A stretch of DNA of 42,402 bases from Thermomicrobium sp. (GTDB taxonomy: Bacteria; Chloroflexota; Chloroflexia; Thermomicrobiales; Thermomicrobiaceae), in assembly GCA_026419575.1 (NCBI GenBank), contig JANZZC010000008.1, forward strand, positions 1 to 42,402, given 5' to 3'. Each line of letters opens with the position of its first letter. Within the stretch, counting starts at the first letter, position 1. The position numbers and the translations under genes were made by a program. Under the pieces are notes generated by a model. The model made no database searches. It had not been told where the DNA came from and worked only from the letters and a program-made list of their open reading frames with translations. Below, piece after piece: positions 1-8,251 of the stretch.

Positions 1-38
1 CCCGCCGCTTCCGGAGGCGGAGCTGTAGCGGGGGAGCG

Positions 39-1313
39 GTGGCTGTCGTCGCAGCGACCGAACGCATCGTGACGCGCGGTGGGCGCGAGCTCCGCGGCCG
101 GGTCGCGATCGGGGGTGCCAAGAACGCGGCACTGCCAGCGATGGCGGCAGCGTTGCTCACCGAGGAAGAATGCGTCCTCGAGAACGTGCCGCTTCTCGAG
201 GACGTTTTCGTCATGGCCGAACTGCTGCGGGCGCTTGGGGCCGAGGTCGAGCTCGACGCCGAGCGTCACCGGGTGCGCATCCGCGCGGCGGAGATCGTCG
301 ACCACGAGCCGCCGCCCGAACTCGTCGCTCGGATGCGGGCGTCGTTCCTGGTGACCGGCCCGCTCCTGGCGCGCTTCGGCCGCGCGCGTTCCATCCCGCC
401 CGGGGGATGCCAGCTCGGGACGCGCCCGGTCGATGTCGATCTCCGTGGCTTCCGCAAGTTCGGGGCCCAGGTGGAGGTTCGCGAGGGGACGTTCGTCCTC
501 TCGGCGGGGCGGCTGCGTGGGTGCGACATCTACATGGACTCCCCGAGCCACACCGGGACGGAAAACTTGTTGATGGCGGCGACGCTCGCGCAAGGCCGCA
601 CGACGATCATCAACGCCTCGGCCGAGCCGGAGATCGTGAATCTGGGCGAGATTCTCATCGACATGGGAGCGCGGATCAGCGGGCTCGGCACCTCGCGCAT
701 CGTGGTGCAGGGGGTCGACCGGCTTCGCGGCTACCGCGCGTCGGTCCTTCCGGACCGCCTTGAGGCGGGGACACTCGCGATCGCGGCGGCGATCACGCAC
801 GGCGAGGTGATCCTCGACCACGTGCGCGAGCCGGACATGGCCCCGCTCACGCACAAACTCCGCGACGTGGGGGCCGAGGTTTGGTGGAGCGAGAACTCCA
901 TGCTGGTGCGGGCACCCGGGCCGCTAGTCGCGACGGAGATCCAAGCCCTGCCGTTTCCCGGGTTCCCGACCGATCTCCAAGCGGCGTTCGCGGTCCTCTT
1001 GACGCAGGCGCATGGACGGAGTCGCATTTTCGAACGCGTCTTCAACGACCGGCTCCGCTACACGAGCGAGCTCCAGAAGATGGGTGCGTCGATCCAGCTG
1101 GTCGACCGTCAACAGGCGTTTATCGACGGCCCGACGCCGCTCCGGGGTACCGAGGTCCGTGCCCTGGATATCCGCAGCGGTGCCTGTCTCGTCCTGGCCG
1201 GCCTCGTCGCGACCGGCGAAACGACCGTTCTCGACGCGCACCATCTGCGTCGCGGTTACGAGGATCTCGTCGGAAAGCTCGCACAGCTCGGCGCGGATAT
1301 CCACTACGCGTAG
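39..1313 (+). CDS. murA: UDP-N-acetylglucosamine 1-carboxyvinyltransferase (MurA)
   Basis: Cytoplasmic enzyme that transfers enolpyruvate from PEP to UDP-GlcNAc, the first committed step of peptidoglycan precursor synthesis. The 424-residue length fits the family. Near the N-terminus GGAKNAALPA supplies the Lys-Asn pair (K28, N29) that contacts substrate. The mobile loop PPGGCQLGTRPVD holds the catalytic Cys (C124), followed by RPV. A Cys here, rather than Asp, predicts fosfomycin sensitivity (family knowledge). The GTG start at 39 has GGGGAG just upstream. A redox and cytochrome maturation operon follows 40 bases later, so co-transcription is possible but the functions are unrelated. The identification is firm; only the exact start is uncertain. 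Confidence 0.96.
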   Translation: MAVVAATERIVTRGGRELRGRVAIGGAKNAALPAMAAALLTEEECVLENVPLLEDVFVMAELLRALGAEVELDAERHRVRIRAAEIVDHEPPPELVARMRASFLVTGPLLARFGRARSIPPGGCQLGTRPVDVDLRGFRKFGAQVEVREGTFVLSAGRLRGCDIYMDSPSHTGTENLLMAATLAQGRTTIINASAEPEIVNLGEILIDMGARISGLGTSRIVVQGVDRLRGYRASVLPDRLEAGTLAIAAAITHGEVILDHVREPDMAPLTHKLRDVGAEVWWSENSMLVRAPGPLVATEIQALPFPGFPTDLQAAFAVLLTQAHGRSRIFERVFNDRLRYTSELQKMGASIQLVDRQQAFIDGPTPLRGTEVRALDIRSGACLVLAGLVATGETTVLDAHHLRRGYEDLVGKLAQLGADIHYA

Positions 1314-1353
1314 CGCCGCACGGTCACCGGAACGACGAAGGATCGATGGACGC

Positions 1354-1965
1354 ATGAGCACCTCTCCGTCTTCCACGTGGCGTGCTCGCCTCCCCGCACT
1401 CGTCGCAGCGCTGATCGTCTTCCTCTTCCTCGGGCTGATCGCCTACGCGACACAGCGGTCGCGCAGCGCGAGCGAGCTCGGTATCGGGGGACGGATCAAT
1501 ACGGCGGGATCGTTCGTCCGTTTCTCGGACCGACTGGCACCGGATTTCTCCTTGCCCTCGCTGCGGAACGACCAGGATGTCCGCCTGTCGGACTACCGTG
1601 GTCGGGTGGTGATCCTCAACTTCTGGGGCTCCTGGTGTCCGCCGTGTCGAGAAGAGGCGCCGATCCTGCGTGCCTTCGCAGAGCGGTTCGCTGCCGACCA
1701 GGTGGTCGTCATCGGCATCGACGTGTGGGAGCGCGACTGGGACGACGGCCGGCGCTTTCTCGACGAGTTCGGGATCGGCTACCCCAACGCGTACGACCGG
1801 GAAGGCTCGGTCACGATCGACTACGGCGTGTCGGGCGTTCCCGAGACTTTCGTCATCGATCGTGACGGGCGGCTGCTCGGCAAGTACACCGGCCCGGTGA
1901 AATCGGTCGAGCAGTTGGCGCAGCTGGTCACGGAGCTCGGGGCGGCGCAGCTGGCGTCCTCCTGA
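1354..1965 (+). CDS. Membrane-anchored thioredoxin-like protein (ResA/CcmG type)
   Basis: A 203-residue thiol-disulfide protein predicted to reduce apocytochrome c cysteines before heme attachment outside the membrane. One membrane segment lies at about residues 13-31. The TlpA/ResA fold follows, with APDFSLPSL, the redox site WCPPC (C95, C98) and the cis-Pro motif GVPETFVID. The ATG at 1354 was chosen because it directly precedes the membrane anchor; the reading frame stays open far upstream inside murA, but that part does not look like protein. It heads the ccm gene run, which supports a CcmG/ResA role over a general thioredoxin. Whether it acts on apocytochrome or on CcmH is an inference. 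Confidence 0.9.
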   Translation: MSTSPSSTWRARLPALVAALIVFLFLGLIAYATQRSRSASELGIGGRINTAGSFVRFSDRLAPDFSLPSLRNDQDVRLSDYRGRVVILNFWGSWCPPCREEAPILRAFAERFAADQVVVIGIDVWERDWDDGRRFLDEFGIGYPNAYDREGSVTIDYGVSGVPETFVIDRDGRLLGKYTGPVKSVEQLAQLVTELGAAQLASS

Positions 1966-1976
1966 AGGAGCTGGCG

Positions 1977-2456
1977 ATGGAGCAGCTCGACCTCGCCGCC
2001 CTGATCCGGATCGTGCTGCGGCTCGTGCACGCGATCGCCGCTGCCGTCTGGCTGGGCAGCGGCGTCTTCCTCGTCTACGGTCTCCTTCCGCTCCGCCGGG
2101 TGTCCTCCAGTGCGGCCGATCTCGTCCGGGCGAGCCAGACCCAGTTTCGCCGCTGGTGGGTGGCGTCGAGCGCCTTGTTGCTCGGCTCCGGTGTCGCGCT
2201 CATGTTCGATCGCCTCGCTGATGGGCGCGGGACGTTCACCTATGTGACCTTGCTCGCGGTCAAAGTCGCCGCGGGCGTGCTGGCGCTCGCAGCGAGCGGC
2301 GGTGTCTTGCCGCGACCGGCGAACACTCGGCAGATCGTGCCCGGTACGCTACGGCTCTCCGGGCGCGTCGTGCTTTTCCTGGCGGCGCTGTCGTATCTCA
2401 TCGGTGTACTCTTATCGGTGATCTATCCGCCTGACCCCACGGCGGGCTGGCGGTGA
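1977..2456 (+). CDS. Uncharacterised four-helix membrane protein in ccm operon (CopD-like appearance)
   Basis: A 159-residue protein with about four hydrophobic segments (roughly residues 8-35, 55-75, 85-105 and 128-150). Helix 1 reads RLVHAIAAAVWLGSGVFLV; the His followed by a small-residue WLG motif recalls the CopD or cytochrome-b-like membrane families, but the match is too weak for a family name. The ATG at 1977 has AAGGAG at the end of the preceding gene, 11 bases after its stop. It sits between the ResA-like gene and ccmE, so a role in heme or electron delivery during cytochrome c maturation is plausible, though it rests only on position. Confidence 0.75.
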   Translation: MEQLDLAALIRIVLRLVHAIAAAVWLGSGVFLVYGLLPLRRVSSSAADLVRASQTQFRRWWVASSALLLGSGVALMFDRLADGRGTFTYVTLLAVKVAAGVLALAASGGVLPRPANTRQIVPGTLRLSGRVVLFLAALSYLIGVLLSVIYPPDPTAGWR

Positions 2457-2488
2457 CATGACGATCGACGTGACGACGGGGGGCGCGC

Positions 2489-2932
2489 ATGTCCAGCGCG
2501 GTGGCGACGACGGGGCCGACGGGCCGGGTGCGGGTGGACGTTCGACTCCTCGGAATCGCACTCGTCATCGCTGCTGCAGTCGGCTACCTCATGTATACCG
2601 GTCTGCAGGGGTCGGCCGCATCGTACTTCGTGACGGTCAGCGAACTGCAGGCTCGGGCGTCGGAGGTCGACGGGCGACGCGTCCGGGTCGGCGGTGACGT
2701 CGTTCCCGGTAGCATCGTGCACGGTGGCCCCGGCGAGCCGATCCATTTCCGCATCAGCGATGGGACGATGGAGTTGGAGGTCGTGTACGCGGGCGTGTTG
2801 CCCGACATCTTCGCGGACGGTCGCCACGTGATCGTGGAAGGGCTCTATCGAGTCGGTCAGCCGGTCCAAGCCGACAGTGTGCTGACGCAGTGTCCGTCCC
2901 GTTTCGAAGCGACACCGCAGGCGTCCGGTTAG
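2489..2932 (+). CDS. ccmE: Cytochrome c maturation protein CcmE, Cys-type heme chaperone
   Basis: Heme chaperone of system I: it takes heme from CcmC and hands it to CcmF on the outer face of the membrane. The 147 residues have one N-terminal membrane anchor (about 19-37) and an OB-fold beta barrel (about 46-130). In well-studied CcmE the heme is bound by His in HxxxY; here the C-terminal element is CPSRF, with Cys135 in place of His and Phe139 in place of Tyr. A CxxxY form is known in some bacteria and archaea; the Phe is a further departure. The ATG at 2489 follows a G-rich stretch. Its place next to ccmF supports the call. Confidence 0.9.
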   Translation: MSSAVATTGPTGRVRVDVRLLGIALVIAAAVGYLMYTGLQGSAASYFVTVSELQARASEVDGRRVRVGGDVVPGSIVHGGPGEPIHFRISDGTMELEVVYAGVLPDIFADGRHVIVEGLYRVGQPVQADSVLTQCPSRFEATPQASG

Positions 2933-2952
2933 TCGAGCCGGGTGGGTGAAAC

Positions 2953-4938
2953 ATGGCGCAACTCGGATCGGGAGCGCTGATCCTCGCCTTGATCCTCGCC
3001 GTCTACGGAATCGGGGCGAGTCTCCTCGGCGCGCGGCGACGGATGCCGGAACTCCTCCAGAGCGCGTTCCGGGCGACCTACGGTGTCGCGCTCCTGGTCG
3101 CGCTGGCTGTCTTCGCGCTCGTCATGGCGTTCGTGCGTCACGACTTCCGGCTCGCGTACGTGGCGGCGCGCTCCAGCCGTGACATGCCGCTGCACTATGT
3201 CATCGCCGCCTTCTATGGAGGACAGGAAGGCAGCCTGCTCTACTGGGCGATGGTCGCGAGCGTGCTGGGCGCGCTCGCCCTCTACCTGCACCGGAACTCC
3301 GATCGGCTGCTCCTTCCCTACATGAACGCGACCTTGCTTTCCATCCTGACGTTCCTCCTGCTCGTCCTCACGGTGGTGGCGAGTCCGTTCCGCTTGTTGC
3401 CAGTGACGCCTCCCGATGGGGCTGGACTCAACCCGTTACTGCGCGATCCCGGCATGATGGCGCATCCGCCGTTGCTGCTCGCCGGTTACGCCAGCTTCAG
3501 TGTGCCTTTCGCGTTCGGCATGGCCGCGTTGATCACGGGACGGCTCGGATCCGACTGGTTGCGCGCGATCCGCCGGTGGGCGCTGCTCTCCTGGGCGATC
3601 CTGGGGATGGGACTCCTGGTCGGGGCCTGGTGGGCCTATCACGTCCTCGGCTGGGGCGGCTACTGGGGATGGGACCCGGTCGAGAATCTCGCGCTCTTGC
3701 CGTGGCTCACCAGCACCGCGTTCCTCCACTCGATCATCGTCCAGGAACGACGCGGGATGCTGAAGGTCTGGAATCTGGCGTTGCTCCTCGCGACGTTCGC
3801 CCTCAGCATCTACGGCACGTTCATCGTCCGGAGCGGTATTCTCTCCTCGGTGCATTCGTTCGCGACATCGGACATCGGGCACTGGTTCCTGGTGTACCTG
3901 TCGCTGGTGCTCGTCGTCGGTATCGGCCTCCTGGTGTACCGGTTGCCGGGACTGCAGAGCGAGCGTCGGATCGAATCCGTCACCTCGCGAGAAGCCGGGT
4001 TTCTGTTCAACAATCTGCTGCTCACCGGCATCGCGTTCGCGGTCTTCTGGGGAACGAATTTCGTGCTCTTCAGCGAACTCTTCTGGGAGACGCGCATTTC
4101 CGTCGGACCACCGTTCTACAACCGCGTCGTCGGCCCGCTGCTCCTGGTTCTCCTACTCCTGATGGCGATCGGTCCGCTGCTGTCATGGCGGAGAACGGAG
4201 CTCCCGATCCTGCTGCGCAACCTGCGTTGGCCGGTCGCGGGTGCGGTCGCGGTCGCCGTCATCGGTCTCCTGTTCTTCGAGCGAGCCTGGGCGGCGTTTG
4301 CCTTCGCGGTCGCGATCGCAGCGACGCTCGTCACCGTCCAGGAGTTCTGGCGGGGCATCGCGGCGCGACGGCGGATGGCCCGCGAGAATCCCCTCGTCGC
4401 GGCCTGGCGTCTCGTCGAGCGGAACAACCGACGCTACGGCGGTTACCTGGTGCACTTCGCTGTCTTCCTGATCGCCTTCGGAGTGATCGCTTCCAACGCC
4501 TTCCAGATCGAGCGGCAGTTCGTGCTGCGGCCAGGGGAGCGCGGGACGATTGGCGCCTATACGGTCGTGTACCGTGGCCTCGACGATCGCCGGACCGCGG
4601 ACGCCGAGGTCGTCTCGGCGATCGTCGATGTCTACCGGGGGGATCGTTTCGCCGGGACGGTCGAATCGCACCGGTATTTCTACCGGAATTACGAGGACCA
4701 ACCGACGGCACGCATGGGGATCATGCTGGTCGGCATGGACGACGTCTACGTCGTGCTGGATCGTTGGCAAGACGACGGAACGGCGAGTCTCCGCGTCTAC
4801 ATCAACCCGTTGGTGATCTGGATTTGGATCGGAGCGGCGGTCTTCCTGCTGGGGACGGTGACGCTCTTCTGGCCGCAACCGGTACCGGTGGCTGTCCGCG
4901 TTCCCCGCACGCTTCCTGGAGCAGCGAAGGAGGCGTGA
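2953..4938 (+). CDS. ccmF: Cytochrome c heme lyase subunit CcmF
   Basis: Large polytopic membrane protein (661 residues) thought to ligate heme delivered by CcmE to apocytochrome c, together with CcmH. It has more than ten hydrophobic segments. The Trp-rich WWD region WGGYWGWDPVENL lies at about residues 230-243. Upstream, residues near 88-100 (AFYGGQEGSLLYWA) match the conserved region of the CcmF/CcsA/CcmC family. A soluble loop follows the segment near residue 510, before the last helix, as is usual. ATG at 2953, 20 bases after ccmE. The length fits the family and no defect is visible. Confidence 0.96.
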   Translation: MAQLGSGALILALILAVYGIGASLLGARRRMPELLQSAFRATYGVALLVALAVFALVMAFVRHDFRLAYVAARSSRDMPLHYVIAAFYGGQEGSLLYWAMVASVLGALALYLHRNSDRLLLPYMNATLLSILTFLLLVLTVVASPFRLLPVTPPDGAGLNPLLRDPGMMAHPPLLLAGYASFSVPFAFGMAALITGRLGSDWLRAIRRWALLSWAILGMGLLVGAWWAYHVLGWGGYWGWDPVENLALLPWLTSTAFLHSIIVQERRGMLKVWNLALLLATFALSIYGTFIVRSGILSSVHSFATSDIGHWFLVYLSLVLVVGIGLLVYRLPGLQSERRIESVTSREAGFLFNNLLLTGIAFAVFWGTNFVLFSELFWETRISVGPPFYNRVVGPLLLVLLLLMAIGPLLSWRRTELPILLRNLRWPVAGAVAVAVIGLLFFERAWAAFAFAVAIAATLVTVQEFWRGIAARRRMARENPLVAAWRLVERNNRRYGGYLVHFAVFLIAFGVIASNAFQIERQFVLRPGERGTIGAYTVVYRGLDDRRTADAEVVSAIVDVYRGDRFAGTVESHRYFYRNYEDQPTARMGIMLVGMDDVYVVLDRWQDDGTASLRVYINPLVIWIWIGAAVFLLGTVTLFWPQPVPVAVRVPRTLPGAAKEA

Positions 4939-4939
4939 C

Positions 4940-5455
4940 ATGCGTCGATGCACGAGCGATCGTTCCGAACGTCTTTCTTCCCGCAAGCCGCTTTCGGCCG
5001 CTGTCGCGATATTGGCCGTGCTCGGCCTGACGCTGCTCGTGATGGCACGACCGGTCGCTGCGGAGGAACCGCTCTCCCCTGAGGCGCTGGACATCGCGAA
5101 TCAGTTGAACTGTCCGGTCTGCCAGGGGCAGAGCGTGCGCGACTCGAACTCGGAGCTCGCGCGCCAGATGCGTCAGTTGATCCAGCAGAAGCTCGATCGC
5201 GGCGAGTCGCGCGAGGAGATCCTGCAGTACTTCGTCGATCGTTACGGGGTCGGCGTCCTGCGCGAGCCGCCGCGTCAGGGATATCTGTGGTTGCTCTGGT
5301 GGGGGCCGGTGATCGGTCTCGTAGTGGGGGTTCTCGTCGTGGTTCTGTACTTGCGCCGGCGCAGCACGAGCGGCGACGAGTCGGTGCCGGTGCCCCCGCC
5401 GGACTACGTCGAGCGGGTCGAGCGTCTCTTGCGAGCGGAAGGGGAGTCGCGCTGA
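4940..5455 (+). CDS. ccmH: Cytochrome c maturation thiol protein CcmH
   Basis: A 171-residue protein that helps keep the apocytochrome CxxCH thiols reduced and works with CcmF. It has an N-terminal signal or anchor (about residues 18-41, ending ARPVAA), then the CcmH helical domain with LNCPVCQGQSV (C58, C61), then one membrane helix near residues 113-134 and a short cytoplasmic tail. The ATG lies one base after the ccmF stop, with AAGGAGG just before it, which indicates translational coupling. It corresponds to the CcmH/CycL part of fused enterobacterial CcmH; the CcmI-like part is the next gene. Confidence 0.94.
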   Translation: MRRCTSDRSERLSSRKPLSAAVAILAVLGLTLLVMARPVAAEEPLSPEALDIANQLNCPVCQGQSVRDSNSELARQMRQLIQQKLDRGESREEILQYFVDRYGVGVLREPPRQGYLWLLWWGPVIGLVVGVLVVVLYLRRRSTSGDESVPVPPPDYVERVERLLRAEGESR

Positions 5456-5838
5456 TGCTGTGGGGTACGCTCGTCCTGCTCGTGGTGGCGATCGTCGTCG
5501 TCGTGTTCGTCCTGCAACCGCTGTGGGTGGCGCAGCGGCGCTCCCGCGGTGGTTCGCCGTTGCCGGCAGCGCTGCTTGATCTCTTCGCCGAGCGCGACGT
5601 AGTCCTCGCAGCGCTACGGGATCTCGAACTCGACTTCGAGACCGGGAAGGTCGCCGGCGACGAATACCGGAAGTTACGTGCCGCACTCGTCGCCGAAGCA
5701 GCGCGGATCCTGCAGGCGATCGAGGAGATCGACCGGGCACTGGAGACCAGTATCGAAGAGGAGATCGCCCAGCTCCGCGCGCTCGCGAAGCAGATCGAAC
5801 CGAGTTCGTCCACCTCGACGGCAGGTGTATCGACATGA
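5455..5838 (+). CDS. Short CcmI-like membrane protein
   Basis: A 127-residue protein with an N-terminal hydrophobic helix (about 2-20) and a Glu/Leu/Ala-rich helical, probably coiled-coil part that includes DLELDFETGKVAGDEY, a pattern found at the start of CcmI proteins. The TPR region of full CcmI, which binds the apocytochrome C-terminus, is absent. The ATG at 5455 overlaps the ccmH stop by one base (TGATG); the frame is open further upstream but only inside ccmH. Its place between ccmH and ccmA supports a CcmI-type role. Whether it holds apocytochrome without TPRs is unknown. Confidence 0.82.
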   Translation: MLWGTLVLLVVAIVVVVFVLQPLWVAQRRSRGGSPLPAALLDLFAERDVVLAALRDLELDFETGKVAGDEYRKLRAALVAEAARILQAIEEIDRALETSIEEEIAQLRALAKQIEPSSSTSTAGVST

Positions 5839-6569
5839 CGCGTCCACCCACCGAGACAGGTACCAGCGATCCGTACCTCGAGGTTGAGGGATTGGTGAAG
5901 CGATACGGTTGGAAGACCGCGCTTGCCGGCGTCAGCTTCGCGGTGTATCCCGGGGAGTGCTTTCTCGTCTTGGGGCCGAACGGTGCCGGGAAGTCCACAT
6001 TGCTACGGCTCCTGGCCGGGGTGGTCCGACCGAGCGCGGGGCGCATCGCCTGGTTCGGTCGGGATGCGATGCCCGTGCCGCTCGACGTGCGAGCGCGTTT
6101 GGGCGTGGTGATGCATCGCACCATGCTCGACCCGGAGCTGTCCGTCCAGGAAAATCTTCACTACTTCGCGCGGCTGTACCGGGTGAGCGAGGCGGCATCA
6201 CGGATCCGGGAGGTGGTGGTTCTGCTGGGTATCGAGGAGCGGCTGCACGAGCGCGTGCGGCAACTCTCGCGCGGCTACCAACAGCGGGTTGCGTTGGCGC
6301 GAGCGCTCTTGCATCGGCCTTCGGTGCTGCTCCTCGACGAACCGGACACCGGACTTGACCAAGCGAGTCGTCGGCGTCTCGTCGCGCTGGTGCGCGAGCA
6401 CTGCGCGCACGGCGGAGCAGTCATCATGACGACGCACGCGCAGGAGCTCGGGATCGAAGTGGCCACGAAGGCCGTGTACCTGGAGCGCGGACGAGTGCTT
6501 TGGTCAGCGCGCGATGCGGGGGAACTCCGTGAAGCCCTGGCCGGATCGGCCTCGCTGGTGGCGGTCTAG
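5835..6569 (+). CDS. ccmA: Heme exporter ATP-binding protein CcmA
   Basis: ATPase of the CcmAB(CD) complex, which drives release of holo-CcmE. The 244 residues carry Walker A GPNGAGKST (about 47-55), the ABC signature LSRGYQQRVALARAL and Walker B VLLLDEPDTGLD, followed by the switch His in MTTHAQE. The signature is LSRGY rather than LSGGQ, as is usual in CcmA. The ATG at 5835 overlaps the end of the preceding gene by four bases. It is followed directly by ccmB, which separates it from generic ABC ATPases. Confidence 0.94.
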   Translation: MTRPPTETGTSDPYLEVEGLVKRYGWKTALAGVSFAVYPGECFLVLGPNGAGKSTLLRLLAGVVRPSAGRIAWFGRDAMPVPLDVRARLGVVMHRTMLDPELSVQENLHYFARLYRVSEAASRIREVVVLLGIEERLHERVRQLSRGYQQRVALARALLHRPSVLLLDEPDTGLDQASRRRLVALVREHCAHGGAVIMTTHAQELGIEVATKAVYLERGRVLWSARDAGELREALAGSASLVAV

Positions 6570-6571
6570 CG

Positions 6572-7234
6572 ATGTTGAGTCAGCTCTGGGCGATCGTCCA
6601 GCGTGACCTGCTCTCCGAGTGGCGAGCGCGCGAGGTGGTCATCGGGATGCTCGTGATGGCGCTCCTGACGCTCCTCGTCTTCAACTTCGCGTTCGACTTG
6701 ACCGGGGCGCAACGGGTCGCGAGCGGTTCCGGTGCCTTCTGGGTAGCGGTGGTCTTCGCCACGTTGCTCGGTTTCGGTCGAGCGACCGCGCTCGAGCGGC
6801 AAGAAGGGGCATGGGAGGGGCTGCTCCTCAGCCCGGTCGAGCGGCCCGTCATCTTCCTCGCGAAGCTCGTCAGCATGCTCTCGTTCGTGGTCGTGGTGGA
6901 GGCGGTCGCGCTGGTGGTGATGGCGGTGCTCTTCGGCCTGCCGGTCTTCCGTTCCGGCGTGCTCGTCGTGCTCGCGCTCGGGACGCTCGGACTGTGCACG
7001 CTCGGGACGTTGTTCAGCGTCATGACGGCGCAGGCCAAGGCGCGCGAGGTGCTGCTGCCGGCGCTCCTCTTCCCGCTCGCGATTCCGGTCGTGATCAGCG
7101 CGGTGCGGGGAACGGTGCTGGAGTTGAGCGGATTCAGCGCCGAGGCTGCGCCGTGGAAGAGCCTGCTCGGTGGCTTCGTCGTGCTGTTTTTCTCCTTGAG
7201 TCTCGTCACTTTCGGGGCCGTTGCCGAGGAATGA
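6572..7234 (+). CDS. ccmB: Heme exporter membrane protein CcmB
   Basis: Membrane partner of CcmA; 220 residues with six hydrophobic segments, the usual number and length for the family. The early stretch QRDLLSEWRAREVV followed by a helix, and LEGLLLSP-like wording (EGLLLSPVERPVIF at about residues 83-96), match CcmB. The ATG at 6572 lies two bases after the ccmA stop. The stop at 7232-7234 overlaps a possible ATG for ccmC. The call rests on both protein pattern and operon position. Confidence 0.93.
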   Translation: MLSQLWAIVQRDLLSEWRAREVVIGMLVMALLTLLVFNFAFDLTGAQRVASGSGAFWVAVVFATLLGFGRATALERQEGAWEGLLLSPVERPVIFLAKLVSMLSFVVVVEAVALVVMAVLFGLPVFRSGVLVVLALGTLGLCTLGTLFSVMTAQAKAREVLLPALLFPLAIPVVISAVRGTVLELSGFSAEAAPWKSLLGGFVVLFFSLSLVTFGAVAEE

Positions 7235-7284
7235 AAGGGACAGATGTAAGTACTCGGACCGACTCGACGGAAGGAGGGGACGGA

Positions 7285-7980
7285 GTGACCGTGCGGCAAC
7301 GTGGAGTGGACTGGCTCGCGGTTCTCGGCGGGGCGTCCTTCGTTCTCGTCGCGCTCTCCGTCGCGATGATTTTCGTGTACGCGCCGGCCGATGCGACCCA
7401 GGGCGACGTCCAGCGGCTCTTCTACCTGCATTTGCCAGCCGCGTGGTTGGCATATCTCTCGTTCTTCATCATCTTCGTCAGCAGCATCGCGTACCTGCTG
7501 CGCGGCCGACCCCTGTGGGATCGGCTGGCACGCTCGGCGGCGGAGCTCGGATTCATCTTCACGACGCTGGTGCTCCTGACCGGGTCGATCTGGGGACGGC
7601 CGATCTGGGGAACCTGGTGGACGTGGGATGCGCGCCTCACGACGACGCTGATCCTCTGGTTCATCTACTTGGGCTACTTCCTGCTGCGGTCGTACGTGAG
7701 CGATCCCGAACGAGGGGCGCGCTACGCTGCGGTGCTGGGTATCGTCGGCTTCGTCGATATCCCGATCATCCATATGTCGGTCCGCTGGTGGCGGACGCTG
7801 CACCCCCAACCGATCGTCGTGCGCAGCGAGGGACCGGCGATGCCGACCGAGATGCTGGTGACGATGCTGGTCACGCTGGTCGCCTTTTGCGTACTGTACG
7901 TGTTCCTGCTCTGGGTGAAGTACCGCATCGAGACGGCACGCGACGAAGTCCTGGCGCTGCGGGCTGCTGTCGAAGGGTGA
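7285..7980 (+). CDS. ccmC: Heme handling protein CcmC
   Basis: Membrane protein that loads heme onto CcmE. As called it has 231 residues, six hydrophobic segments and the WWD-type motif WGTWWTWDARLT in an outward loop, flanked by conserved His residues (for example in FYLHLPAAW). Start choice: an in-frame ATG at 7231 overlaps the ccmB stop (ATGA), but GTG at 7285 has AAGGAGGGG at 7271-7279 with good spacing and places the start just before helix 1. I prefer 7285; the 7231 start would add 18 polar residues. Confidence 0.92.
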   Translation: MTVRQRGVDWLAVLGGASFVLVALSVAMIFVYAPADATQGDVQRLFYLHLPAAWLAYLSFFIIFVSSIAYLLRGRPLWDRLARSAAELGFIFTTLVLLTGSIWGRPIWGTWWTWDARLTTTLILWFIYLGYFLLRSYVSDPERGARYAAVLGIVGFVDIPIIHMSVRWWRTLHPQPIVVRSEGPAMPTEMLVTMLVTLVAFCVLYVFLLWVKYRIETARDEVLALRAAVEG

Positions 7981-8002
7981 ACGACGGGAGGCGAGGTCAC
8001 GC

Positions 8003-8188
8003 ATGGATTCGCTGTGGTATCTCTTCGCTGGTTTCTTCGTGACGTGGCTCATTCTCGGGGTCTACCTGATCTCGCTGCGTCGTCAGGTCGAAGTGCTGCG
8101 CTCCGAGTTGGCGGCGTTGCGCGGCGAGCAGCGCCGGGAGAGTGTTGCTGCGGACGCGCCTGCGGCGCGCGACAGTCAGGCGTCGTGA
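8003..8188 (+). CDS. CcmD-like small membrane protein
   Basis: A 61-residue protein with a single membrane helix (about residues 4-24) followed by a charged helical tail (SLRRQVEVLRSELAAL). CcmD proteins have this build and help release holo-CcmE from CcmABC. Sequence identity within the family is low, so the call rests on size, topology and its position 22 bases after ccmC at the end of the operon. The ATG at 8003 is preceded by GGGAGGCGAGG. Confidence 0.8.
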   Translation: MDSLWYLFAGFFVTWLILGVYLISLRRQVEVLRSELAALRGEQRRESVAADAPAARDSQAS

Positions 8189-8251
8189 CGCCGGTGACGC
8201 GGACCTCGCGACGGGCGCGTGCTTTCTTCCACAACCCGATGTTCGGCAGCG

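Noticed and set aside
2-28. Possible last codons of an upstream gene ending in TAG at 26-28
   Set aside because: Only eight codons are visible, which is too few to support a gene.
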